A stretch of 64,000 nt of DNA from Chitinophagales bacterium (lineage in GTDB: Bacteria > Bacteroidota > Bacteroidia > Chitinophagales > UBA10324), in contig JAIBAY010000001.1 of the NCBI GenBank assembly GCA_019694975.1, positions 316,732 through 380,731 of the forward strand. Direction: 5' to 3'. The position numbers and the translations under genes were made by a program. Shown here piece after piece: positions 56,100-64,000 of the stretch (positions are counted from its first letter, which is position 1; each line of letters opens with the position of its first letter). Below the pieces are notes generated by a model, which was not told where the DNA came from, made no database searches, and was given only the letters and a program-made list of their open reading frames with translations.

Positions 56100-56978
56100 A
56101 TGAATGTAGCGCTCTATTGCCGGAATATTAAACCGCAGGATATTCCAGTGCTGCAGGAAATACTGGATCAGCTTGCAGCAAAAAAGATCGGCGTCTATAT
56201 CTACAAACCATTCTTTGAACAGGTATGGCCTGAGATTAAAACCAGGTCGGGCATCAGCACCTTTGTATCGCATGAAGATATCCGTGATAAGATTGAATAC
56301 CTGTTTACCCTCGGTGGTGATGGCACGCTGCTGGATACCATCAACTTCGTGCGTGATTATCCGATCCTGGTCATGGGCATCAATATCGGCAGGCTTGGCT
56401 TCCTTGCTGATATCGGCAAAGAAGAAATCGGGCATGCCATACATGCCATTACCAAGGGCTCCTATGTTACGGATCAACGCACTTTGCTTGAACTGGAATC
56501 CAGCGAACCACTTTTTGACGATGTGAATTATGCCCTGAATGACGTGACCATTCACAAAAAAGACACTTCCGCCATGATCACCATTCATGCATACATCAAT
56601 GGTGAATTGCTGAATTCCTACTGGGCCGACGGGCTCATTATTGCTACGCCAACCGGCTCAACAGGCTATTCGCTCAGCTGCGGCGGGCCGATCATCATGC
56701 CTACGTCTGAAAATTTTGTCATCACACCCATCGCGCCGCACAACCTCAATGTGCGGCCTATTGTGGTGTCTGATTCCAGTGTCATCTCCTTTGAAATTGA
56801 AGGACGCTACGAACAATTCTACTGTACGCTCGATTCAAGAACGAGACCAATCGACAACCTGACACAGTTGGCCGTTAAAAAATGCCAGCATAAGATCAGC
56901 CTTGTCCGGCTTCCAGACCATCATTTTCTTGAAACATTGCGCACCAAGCTCATGTGGGGAGCGCATGCGAGAAAATGA
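56100..56978 (+). CDS. nadK: NAD kinase
   Basis: Phosphorylates NAD to NADP in the cytoplasm. The 292-residue protein has the catalytic GGDGTLLD (residues 72-79), NIGRLGFLADI, the NE-type segment YALNDVTIHK and the glycine-rich PTGSTGYSLSCGGPI. All family motifs are intact. It precedes the PorG-like gene by 195 bases; this order (nadK, DUF6089, uppS, bamA, ompH, ompH) is familiar in Bacteroidota. Confidence 0.97.
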   Translation: MNVALYCRNIKPQDIPVLQEILDQLAAKKIGVYIYKPFFEQVWPEIKTRSGISTFVSHEDIRDKIEYLFTLGGDGTLLDTINFVRDYPILVMGINIGRLGFLADIGKEEIGHAIHAITKGSYVTDQRTLLELESSEPLFDDVNYALNDVTIHKKDTSAMITIHAYINGELLNSYWADGLIIATPTGSTGYSLSCGGPIIMPTSENFVITPIAPHNLNVRPIVVSDSSVISFEIEGRYEQFYCTLDSRTRPIDNLTQLAVKKCQHKISLVRLPDHHFLETLRTKLMWGAHARK

Positions 56979-57082
56979 TTCAGGCAGTCATTGCGCGGGC
57001 TGTATAAACCGGCGGATAGTTTTTTGCATGCTTCACCATCATCCTTCGCCTTCTGCTGGCCGGACAAATAGCTAAAAAACCT

Positions 57083-57090
57083 TACTTTCG
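57083..57090 (+). promoter_or_regulatory. Putative -7 element of the porG-like gene
   Basis: TACTTTCG, a TAnnTTCG variant, lies 83 bases before the TTG start at 57174. Confidence 0.35.
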
Positions 57091-57173
57091 CGCAAGGAAA
57101 TAAAGCAACCATCACTGCGTTATCGAAACAATCTTTTACTCCGTCGTTTCCATTAAACCTTTCTGTCAATTAC

Positions 57174-58019
57174 TTGAACCAGAAATTCTGCATTCTACTT
57201 TCAGGCATTATTTTGCTTTGTTGCCTTTCCGTGCAGGCGCAAAAGAATGATTTTGGCATCTGGTTGGGTGGCGCCAACTATTTTGGCGACATCAATACGG
57301 GCACAGATTTCCGGTTTGTAAATCCTGCCGGAGGATTTCTTTACCGCCGCAATTTTGATGAACGTGTATCATTTCGTTTTAACCTCAATGCCGGGCGGGT
57401 TTGGGCCGACGATCAATATGCCAACAACTATTATCAGCAAACCCGTAACCTTGGCTTTTCTTCAAATATCCTCGAAACCAGCTTCCAGTTTGAGTTTAAC
57501 TTCCTGCCTTATACCGCGGCTCCGGGTTCAACAACCGGTGAACGGCATCGCTTCGCGCCTTATGTAATGGCTGGATTTGGGGTCTTCCACTTTAATCCTT
57601 CCGCAAATTATAATGGTGAGAAAATACTGTTGCAGCCTGTTGGTACAGAAGGACAAGGCTATCCTCAATACCCGGAACTGAAGAAGTACAAACGAACAAG
57701 CTCTGCCTGGTTGCTCGGTGGCGGATTTAAATACAGGATATCAGCACTCACCGGCCTGACCCTTGAATTTGGGGTAAGAAAAACGGCGACGGACTACCTC
57801 GACGATGTGAGTGGTGTATATGCCGATCCTGTAATACTGCTCTATGAAGGCGGACCGATGGCGCAGTTTCTCGGTGATCCGTCCGCTGAAGTGCTGGCCG
57901 AACCGATTGGTGCAACGGGTAAAATGAGAGGTGACAATGTGAAGAGCGACGATTACCTCTTCTTTGGCATCGGCATCACCCATACATTGAAGCCATACCG
58001 TTGTCCTTATCCGCATTAA
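57174..58019 (+). CDS. porG: DUF6089 barrel protein, PorG-like T9SS component
   Basis: A 281-residue outer-membrane protein: signal peptide (ending near VQAQK), then FGIWLGGANYFGDIN, the hallmark start of the DUF6089/PorG family, and a small beta barrel (FRFNLNAGRVWADDQ, GGGFKYRISALTGLTLEFG). PorG in Porphyromonas is an outer-membrane barrel that contacts the PorK/PorN ring of type IX secretion. The neighbourhood (uppS, bamA, two ompH genes directly downstream) is that of porG in Porphyromonas. The start is a TTG at 57174, the only suitable start before the signal peptide. The symbol is by homology and synteny, not proof. Confidence 0.82.
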   Translation: MNQKFCILLSGIILLCCLSVQAQKNDFGIWLGGANYFGDINTGTDFRFVNPAGGFLYRRNFDERVSFRFNLNAGRVWADDQYANNYYQQTRNLGFSSNILETSFQFEFNFLPYTAAPGSTTGERHRFAPYVMAGFGVFHFNPSANYNGEKILLQPVGTEGQGYPQYPELKKYKRTSSAWLLGGGFKYRISALTGLTLEFGVRKTATDYLDDVSGVYADPVILLYEGGPMAQFLGDPSAEVLAEPIGATGKMRGDNVKSDDYLFFGIGITHTLKPYRCPYPH

Positions 58020-58078
58020 GATTTACTTCATCAAAATAGATGGTTACTTAGTACCTTGCGTACTTTTTAATTCCAGCC

Positions 58079-58825
58079 ATGTCCTTATCCGAAAAGATTG
58101 ATAAAACCAGGTTACCGGAACACATTGCCGTCATCATGGATGGCAATGGACGCTGGGCCAGGCTGCACGGCGAGAACAGAATTTTCGGACACCGTAACGG
58201 AGTGACTGCCGTGCGTGCTACCGCAGAAGCCTGTGCGGAACTCGGCGTCAGCTTCCTGACGTTGTATGCTTTCTCAACGGAAAACTGGGCGCGTCCGCAG
58301 CATGAAGTGGATGCCCTCATGGAGTTACTCGTGACCACCATCAGCAATGAAATGCATACGCTGATGGAGAACAATATCCGCCTGCTTTCCATCGGTAACA
58401 TCGCATCGCTGCCGCCGAAATGCAACCGTGAATTGCTGGAAGCGATGGAGGAGACCAAACAGAATACCGGGCTCACACTGATCCTGGCCCTCAATTACAG
58501 TGCACGCTGGGAGCTGACTGAAGCCATGCGGAAAATTGCCACAGCCGTAAAAGAAGGCAACCTGCTTCCAGCAGAAATAAATGAAACCGTTATCAGCAGT
58601 TACCTGGAAACCGCTGACTTCCCTGACCCTGAACTCATGATACGGACAAGCGGCGAACAGCGACTCAGCAACTACCTGCTCTGGCAGCTGGCATACGCTG
58701 AATTATATTTCACACCTGTTTTGTGGCCTGACTTTGACAAGGAAACTTTGTATGAAGCCATCATCGACTTTCAGAAACGGGAACGCCGGTTTGGCAAAAC
58801 CAGTGAACAAGTAAATGTGAAATGA
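58079..58825 (+). CDS. uppS: Isoprenyl transferase UppS
   Basis: Cis-prenyltransferase making undecaprenyl diphosphate, the carrier lipid for peptidoglycan and surface polysaccharides. The 248-residue protein has HIAVIMDGNGRWA (catalytic Asp21), GHRNGVTAVR, TLYAFSTENWARP and MIRTSGEQRLSNYLLWQLAY, all diagnostic. Its stop overlaps the bamA ATG (ATGA), implying coupling of lipid-carrier and outer-membrane assembly genes. Confidence 0.97.
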   Translation: MSLSEKIDKTRLPEHIAVIMDGNGRWARLHGENRIFGHRNGVTAVRATAEACAELGVSFLTLYAFSTENWARPQHEVDALMELLVTTISNEMHTLMENNIRLLSIGNIASLPPKCNRELLEAMEETKQNTGLTLILALNYSARWELTEAMRKIATAVKEGNLLPAEINETVISSYLETADFPDPELMIRTSGEQRLSNYLLWQLAYAELYFTPVLWPDFDKETLYEAIIDFQKRERRFGKTSEQVNVK

Positions 58826-61335
58826 TCCGTATTCCTGTACTTATATTACTGCTGATGGCCGTATTATTCCGGCAAGCGACTGCGCAGGTCAACCAGCATT
58901 CAGCTGATTCGCTCGTTGTGGACTACGCTAACCCTAAAAGTTACGTCATCGGAGGTATTGAAGTGCGTGGCACGCAATACCTGGATAAGGATATCCTCGC
59001 TGCATTGGCGGGCATCAGGAAGGGTGACCGGATTGACATACCCGGAACAGAAATCAGCAAGGCCGTTAAGAACCTCTGGAAACAAGATCTTTTTGCTAAT
59101 GTGAGAATATATGTGGAGCGTACCGTCAGCGACACAGCCTTTCTCACCTATGAACTGGATGAACGTCCGCGTCTCTCCGGCTTTACCTTTCGTGGCACAA
59201 CCAAAGGTGAACAGGATGACCTTCGGGAAAAAATTAAGCTGAATAAAGGCAAGGTATTAACGGATAACATCAAGGTTAATACCTACAATACCATCAAGTC
59301 ATTTTATAATGAAAAAGGGTTTACACATGTCAAGGTGACTATCAGTGAAGTGCCTGATTCCTCGCAGCAAAACAGCATGCTCTACTATATTTATATAGAT
59401 AAGGGAAACAGGGTTAGAATTGATAATATCTGGTTTAAAGGCAATACGGCAGTCAGCAGCCGCAAACTGCGCGGCCTCATGAAAAAGACCAAGGAGAACC
59501 CCGTCTGGTCGGTGTTTACGGTTTCCAAGTTCAGGCCGTCTGATTACGAAGATGATAAGGGAAAGGTGCTTGCCTACTATGCTACCAAAGGTTATCGCGA
59601 TGCACATATTAAGTTTGATACCGTTTATGAAAATGAAAATGGCAACCTGAACATACAGATCTGGATCGCTGAAGGGAATAAATATTATTTCCGCGACATC
59701 AGGTGGTCGGGCAATTCAAAGTATGCTTCGTCGCGACTGGATTCCGCGCTGCATATCAAAAAGGGCGATGTGTATGATGAGGAATTTCTTCAGAAAAGAC
59801 TCAATGGCGACCCTAACGGCACAGATGTGGGTTCGCTGTATATGGATGACGGCTACCTTTTCTTCTCCGTTACGCCGGTCGAAGTATCCATTGAGAATGA
59901 TTCCATTGATCTTGAAATAAGGGTGCATGAAGGTCCGCAGGCCACCATTAACAGGGTATTTATTGAAGGCAATACCAAGACACATGAACATGTTATCCGT
60001 CGCGTGATACGCACTACGCCCGGCAGCAAGTTCAGCAGGGCGGATGTGATACGTACACAACGTGAAATTTTAGCCACCGGTTTTTTCGATCCGGAGAAGC
60101 TGGGCATCAACACCGATCCGCATCCTGAAAACGGAACGGTTGACCTCACCTATTCCGTTGAAGAAAAGCCAAGTGATCAGGTGGAATTATCTGCGGGTTG
60201 GGGCGGCTCGGGAACGGGTGTCATCGGTTCACTGGGTGTTAAGTTTAATAACTTTTCCATGCGCAACCTGTTCGACACTAAAACATGGTCGCCGTTGCCT
60301 TCCGGTGATGGCCAGGTATTTTCAGTGCGGTTGCAGTCGAATGGCCGTTATTATCAATCATTCAACATTGGCTTTACGGAACCCTGGTTAGGCGGCAAGA
60401 AACCCAATTCATTGAATATCGGGTTGTACAGTTCGCGCTATGCAAGAGGCACCAGCAGGGATGATCCGGCCTACGGCACACTGGTAACCACCGGCGCCAC
60501 CGTCGGGCTCGGTAAGCAACTGCAATGGCCGGATGACTTTTTTACGCTGATATCCGCCGTTAACTTCACCAATTATTCACTGGATAATTATACCACCAAT
60601 TTCTTTATCAATACAGGCAATGCATACAGCATCAGCCTGAAGGAGACCTTTGGCAGAAATTCAACCGGGCCTGACTTCACTTTCCCCAAGTGGGGATCCA
60701 ATTTCTATATCAGCCTGGCATTAACGCCACCTTACTCCCTGTTCAATGATAAAGATTATACCGACCTTCCTATTGCCGAAAAATACAAATGGGTAGAATT
60801 TCATAAATGGAGATTTGGCGCTGAATGGTACACGAATGTTTTTGGAAAGTTTGTTTTGAAGACAGCAGCCAAAGGAGGATACCTTGGCTATTATAATCCG
60901 GAAATAGGCCTCACGCCTTTTGAGCGCTTTGATGTGGGTGGCGACGGGTTGTCGCAGAATTATTCGCTCTACGGGGTTGATATCATCTCGCAGCGTGGAT
61001 ACAAAGAAGTGTATGCCACGGCTGCGCCGATCTTTAATAAATTCACACTTGAACTGCGGTATCCGTTCTCTACAAGTCCGAGCGCCTTTATTTACGGAAC
61101 AGCTTGGGTGGAAGCCGGTAATGCATGGTATAGCTTCGATGATTATGATCCGTTTAATCTCCGTCGCGCTGCAGGGCTGGGCCTTCGTGTATTCCTGCCC
61201 ATCTTCGGCACAGTAGGATTTGACTATGGCATCGGATTTGACAAACCACGCCCGTTAGTTGCGCCAAGAACACTGGGCGAATATCTAAGTGTTTATGGTG
61301 CATTTAATATCGTGCTTGGATTTGAACCGGAATAG
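58822..61335 (+). CDS. bamA: Outer membrane protein assembly factor BamA
   Basis: The 837-residue core of the BAM complex that folds barrels into the outer membrane. A signal peptide (to about ATAQV) is followed by five POTRA domains (about residues 35-425, for example IGGIEVRGTQYLDKDILAAL and INRVFIEGNTKTHEHVI) and a 16-strand barrel with the L6-loop-like region and a C-terminal aromatic end (FNIVLGFEPE). Length is normal for the phylum. It overlaps uppS by 4 bases and is followed by two skp-like genes. Confidence 0.96.
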   Translation: MIRIPVLILLLMAVLFRQATAQVNQHSADSLVVDYANPKSYVIGGIEVRGTQYLDKDILAALAGIRKGDRIDIPGTEISKAVKNLWKQDLFANVRIYVERTVSDTAFLTYELDERPRLSGFTFRGTTKGEQDDLREKIKLNKGKVLTDNIKVNTYNTIKSFYNEKGFTHVKVTISEVPDSSQQNSMLYYIYIDKGNRVRIDNIWFKGNTAVSSRKLRGLMKKTKENPVWSVFTVSKFRPSDYEDDKGKVLAYYATKGYRDAHIKFDTVYENENGNLNIQIWIAEGNKYYFRDIRWSGNSKYASSRLDSALHIKKGDVYDEEFLQKRLNGDPNGTDVGSLYMDDGYLFFSVTPVEVSIENDSIDLEIRVHEGPQATINRVFIEGNTKTHEHVIRRVIRTTPGSKFSRADVIRTQREILATGFFDPEKLGINTDPHPENGTVDLTYSVEEKPSDQVELSAGWGGSGTGVIGSLGVKFNNFSMRNLFDTKTWSPLPSGDGQVFSVRLQSNGRYYQSFNIGFTEPWLGGKKPNSLNIGLYSSRYARGTSRDDPAYGTLVTTGATVGLGKQLQWPDDFFTLISAVNFTNYSLDNYTTNFFINTGNAYSISLKETFGRNSTGPDFTFPKWGSNFYISLALTPPYSLFNDKDYTDLPIAEKYKWVEFHKWRFGAEWYTNVFGKFVLKTAAKGGYLGYYNPEIGLTPFERFDVGGDGLSQNYSLYGVDIISQRGYKEVYATAAPIFNKFTLELRYPFSTSPSAFIYGTAWVEAGNAWYSFDDYDPFNLRRAAGLGLRVFLPIFGTVGFDYGIGFDKPRPLVAPRTLGEYLSVYGAFNIVLGFEPE

Positions 61336-61505
61336 CATGATGCTTACAAAGTTGACTGGTAACAATCAGGCAACGCATAATTGTGTATTGAATACAGCAA
61401 CAGATGATTGACTTCCATTGATGGCCGCGCAAAAATTTTAGATATTTTTCATTTCATACGCTTTTCACAGCACAAGCTTTTAAACTATTAATCCTAGATT
61501 CAACT

Positions 61506-62066
61506 ATGAAAAAATCAATTTTCCTGTTCGGTTTCCTGCTACTGACAATTACCGCCACATTTGCACAGAAGATCGCCTATGTGGATACGGAATATATCCT
61601 GAAAAATATTCCCGACTACAAGGATGCGCAAAAGAAACTGGATGACCTCGCAGCGGCCTGGCAAAAAGATATTGATACCAAATATGCGGAAATTGAAAAG
61701 CTGTATAAATCCTATCAGGCGGAGCAGGTATTGCTGACAGATGAGATGAAGCAGCAACGGCAGAAAGAAATACAGGACAAAGAAAAAGCCGCCAAGGAAT
61801 TACAGAAGCAGAAATTCGGTTACCAGGGTGAGCTCTTTGTGAAACGCCAGGAGTTGGTGCAACCTATACAGGATAATGTATATGATGCGGTTTCAAAAAT
61901 TGCCGTCAGCAAAGCTTATGATTTTGTATTGGATAAGTCTGGCGGTTCGGCAGTGTTGTATGCCAACACCAAGGTGAATATCAGCGACCAGGTTTTACAG
62001 TCGATGGGTTATGCACCGAAAACAGGCAGCGCCACCGACAAAACGGATAAAGACATTAAAAAGTAA
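61506..62066 (+). CDS. OmpH/Skp-family periplasmic chaperone, first copy
   Basis: A 186-residue exported chaperone: signal peptide (ending FAQKI), the family start KIAYVDTEYILKNIPDYKDA, a long coiled-coil arm (about 45-125, rich in Lys, Glu, Gln) and the C-terminal strand region YDFVLDKSGGSAVLYAN. Skp trimers hold unfolded outer-membrane proteins on the way to BamA. It lies 170 bases after bamA. The acidic-basic tail TDKTDKDIKK is longer than in the second copy. Confidence 0.93.
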   Translation: MKKSIFLFGFLLLTITATFAQKIAYVDTEYILKNIPDYKDAQKKLDDLAAAWQKDIDTKYAEIEKLYKSYQAEQVLLTDEMKQQRQKEIQDKEKAAKELQKQKFGYQGELFVKRQELVQPIQDNVYDAVSKIAVSKAYDFVLDKSGGSAVLYANTKVNISDQVLQSMGYAPKTGSATDKTDKDIKK

Positions 62067-62074
62067 AAAATTGA

Positions 62075-62082
62075 TACTTTTG
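62075..62082 (+). promoter_or_regulatory. -7 element of the second skp-like gene
   Basis: TACTTTTG matches TAnnTTTG, 88 bases before the ATG at 62171 and right after the first copy's stop, so the second copy may have its own promoter. Confidence 0.45.
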
Positions 62083-62170
62083 CCCACCTAAAATAATGCC
62101 GCCGATCCATTCAGGTAACAAAAGAAAAAAGAGCGGCAGACAAATTCGCACCTAAAAAACCAAAACAACA

Positions 62171-62680
62171 ATGAAGTTTCTCTCTTACCTGGCAGTTGTG
62201 TTGCTGCTGTTGACGGCTGTATCTACACAGGCACAGTCACTTAAATTCGGACATATCAATTCTGCTGACCTGCTTGCCATGATGCCGGAAATAAAAAAGG
62301 CCGACTCCGTACTGCAGGCTTATCAGAAATCACTGGAAGATGCCAACACCTCGATGCTCACCGACTATCAGAAGAAAATACAGGATTTCCAAAGCCTACC
62401 GGCAACCACCACTGATGCCGTAAAAGAAATCAAGCAACAGGAAATCAAAGACCTGGAGAACCGTATTCAGCAATTTCAAGGCGGCGCACAGGATAAACTG
62501 CAAAACAAAAAAGAAGAAGTGTACTCTCCTATTCTCAAGAAAGCCGAGGATGCCATCAAAGAAGTGGCCAAGGCAAATAACTATGCCTATGTGTTTGATA
62601 CGAGTGCCGGTGCTGTGGTGTATGCGCAGGAATCCGACAACCTGATGGAATTGGTGAAGAAGAAGCTAATGTTAAAATAG
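62171..62680 (+). CDS. OmpH/Skp-family periplasmic chaperone, second copy
   Basis: A 169-residue paralogue of the preceding gene: signal peptide (ending TQAQS), LKFGHINSADLLAMMPEIKKA, a coiled-coil arm (about 50-120) and YAYVFDTSAGAVVYAQES. It probably shares or supplements client handling for BamA. Tandem ompH genes after bamA are known from other Bacteroidota. It is 45 bases before murI. Confidence 0.93.
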   Translation: MKFLSYLAVVLLLLTAVSTQAQSLKFGHINSADLLAMMPEIKKADSVLQAYQKSLEDANTSMLTDYQKKIQDFQSLPATTTDAVKEIKQQEIKDLENRIQQFQGGAQDKLQNKKEEVYSPILKKAEDAIKEVAKANNYAYVFDTSAGAVVYAQESDNLMELVKKKLMLK

Positions 62681-62725
62681 ACGAAGTACCAACTCACTCC
62701 ACACTACTCGCTACTCACTAATCTT

Positions 62726-63544
62726 TTGACTCCACAAAACCCAATTGGAATTTTTGATTCCGGCATTGGCGGCTTAACGGTCGCCAATGCTGTTTCTAAG
62801 CTGCTGCCCGAAGAAGAACTCATCTACTTTGGCGACACAGCGCATCTGCCTTACGGCGATAAATCAGCGGAAGCGATTCAACACTACTCCATCCGCATCG
62901 CTGATTTTTTGCTCGATAAAAATTGCAAGCTGCTGTTGATAGCCTGCAACACTGCCTCTGCGGCCGCATTCGATGTGGTGAAAGCGCACGTTGCACAAAA
63001 AACCAATGATACCGTACCGGTGGTTAACGTAATTGATCCGGTGGTGGAACGGGTGGCAGCCGATACGACCATTCACAAGATCGGTATCATCGGAACCAAA
63101 GGCACCATCAAATCAGGCACGTATGAACATAAGCTCAAGGCGTTACGGCCCGACCTGGAAACCGTTGGACTTGCCACAGCCCTGCTTGCTTCCATGATTG
63201 AAGCAGGCTTCTACAACAACAGTGTCAGCCAGGCTGTCATCAACTCTTACCTAGCCTATCCCGACTTCAGCGACATACAGGGAATGATATTGGCCTGCAC
63301 CCATTATCCGCTGATTGAAAAAGAAGTAGCCGCCTACTTCAATCATCGCATAAAAATATTCGACTCCACCAATATTGTTGCCGGGCAGGTAAAAGACACC
63401 CTCGAATCAAAAAAACTACTCAACAACAAGCGCCGCAATCCGCATCACTTCTATGTTTCCGACTTCACTGATTCCTTCGAGCAAACCACCAAAATCTTCT
63501 TCGATGAAAAGATTCATTTGGAGCAGAGCGGGATTTGGGAGTGA
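62726..63544 (+). CDS. murI: Glutamate racemase MurI
   Basis: Makes D-glutamate for peptidoglycan. The 272-residue protein has the opening IGIFDSGIGGLTVANAV and both catalytic cysteines: Cys74 in LIACNTASAAA and the second in LACTHYPLIE. The start is a TTG at 62726, placing residues normally for the family. It is the last gene of the envelope block. The 268 bases downstream hold a 7-base stem at 63691-63710 without a T run and otherwise nothing recognised. Confidence 0.95.
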   Translation: MTPQNPIGIFDSGIGGLTVANAVSKLLPEEELIYFGDTAHLPYGDKSAEAIQHYSIRIADFLLDKNCKLLLIACNTASAAAFDVVKAHVAQKTNDTVPVVNVIDPVVERVAADTTIHKIGIIGTKGTIKSGTYEHKLKALRPDLETVGLATALLASMIEAGFYNNSVSQAVINSYLAYPDFSDIQGMILACTHYPLIEKEVAAYFNHRIKIFDSTNIVAGQVKDTLESKKLLNNKRRNPHHFYVSDFTDSFEQTTKIFFDEKIHLEQSGIWE

Positions 63545-63812
63545 AGATGAAGGGAGCTATTTAACTGAAACAATTCACTTGCTCCATAGTCGTAAGCCTT
63601 GCATTGCGCTGTCTGCTTTTTTGATTCACGCTTATGAAATAGGATCTGAGAAACTATTGTTAGGCTTTCCAATGAATCATACTGGAACTACTGCTTAGCA
63701 TTTTAAGCAGCATTGTGATTCAATCATTCACAGAGGTAGTTCACAGATTGATGCAACGTGCATTGCAGTAACTAAATCTGATCACTGCAACAAGTTCTCC
63801 TCCAGCCACACT

Positions 63813-64000
63813 TTATGCTTCAATCCTTTCCAGCCATTCTCTTACATGCTCCTTCCATGCAACACTGCCGGAAGCAGTGAAACCATGGTAGTTTCCGGAT
63901 TCGCTGACTGCCGTTTGCAGATCAAACAACTCCTGTGTTGCAGAGTAGCAGATGCCACGCTGCATGAGATTGTTCGACAGGTATTCCTGTTCCGTTTGCC
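63813..64000 (-). CDS. C-terminal fragment of an unrecognised protein
   Basis: Read from the right edge, the minus strand stays open for 61 codons to a TAA at 63813-63815. The translation includes YLSNNLMQRGICYSATQELF and ends HVREWLERIEA, with codon use and composition like a real globular protein tail. The start is outside the window. I do not recognise the family. It converges with murI. Confidence 0.55.
   Translation of the reverse strand, partial: QTEQEYLSNNLMQRGICYSATQELFDLQTAVSESGNYHGFTASGSVAWKEHVREWLERIEA

Noticed and set aside
63453-63698. 81-codon frame overlapping the murI end
   Set aside because: Its first third is murI read out of frame and the rest lacks coding character.
63691-63710. 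Hairpin CTGCTTA/TAAGCAG after murI as a terminator
   Set aside because: The stem is AT-rich and short and no T run follows on either strand.

Overview
The window reads as ordinary chromosome of a Bacteroidota bacterium, probably of the Chitinophagia/Sphingobacteriia/Saprospiria type. I cannot place it more finely. The grounds are: promoters of the Bacteroidota type (TTTG, about 19 bases, then TAnnTTTG) before many genes; few Shine-Dalgarno sites and many TTG or GTG starts; type IX secretion (T9SS) genes (PorX, a PorG-like protein, two proteins with T9SS sorting tails); and lineage-typical families (Omp28, DUF6029, DUF4834, DUF6089, tandem OmpH/Skp). No rRNA, tRNA, CRISPR array, integrase or transposase was seen. 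Two genes are cut by the window edges: thiE on the left and an unrecognised gene on the right.

Layout. 1-4352: minus-strand thiamine operon (TPP riboswitch, thiS, thiC, a TenI/ThiE-like gene, thiD, thiE). 4435-10477: a six-PAS histidine kinase, divergent from an EF-G paralogue whose catalytic switch II histidine is a leucine, plus a lipoprotein. 10606-14064: PIN-PhoH ATPase between two inverted copies of a 125-base repeat, then a SulP transporter. 14361-23970: PorX, an HD phosphohydrolase, an arginase-fold protein with lost metal ligands, an MscS channel, a large GAF protein and a DUF2071 protein. 24081-32406: phosphate block, with low-affinity Pit and its DUF47 partner divergent from pstSCAB-phoU-phoB-phoR. 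32504-39485: lipoprotein, sugar nucleotide genes, recJ, lptB, GH3-family enzyme. 39510-47042: cell-surface redox and secretion genes (small Spy-like protein, Rieske lipoprotein, Omp28 lipoprotein, DUF6029, TlpA thioredoxin, two T9SS cargo proteins). 47377-52369: carB lacking its allosteric domain, DUF4834, YqeY, CvpA, pabA. 52885-63544: hydrolase, CBS protein, a single-POTRA Omp85 protein, nadK, porG-like, uppS, bamA, two skp/ompH genes, murI, mainly an envelope-biogenesis block.

The genes work together most clearly in four places: thiamine synthesis under riboswitch control; phosphate sensing and uptake; outer-membrane assembly (BamA, Skp, UppS, LptB, the extra Omp85 protein); and T9SS (PorX control, PorG machinery, exported CTD proteins). 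The least explained features are the four-copy palindromic repeat family, the GTPase-altered EF-G paralogue, the degenerate arginase homologue and the extra Omp85 protein. I found no obvious defence island or novel multi-gene system; the region is mostly core genome.
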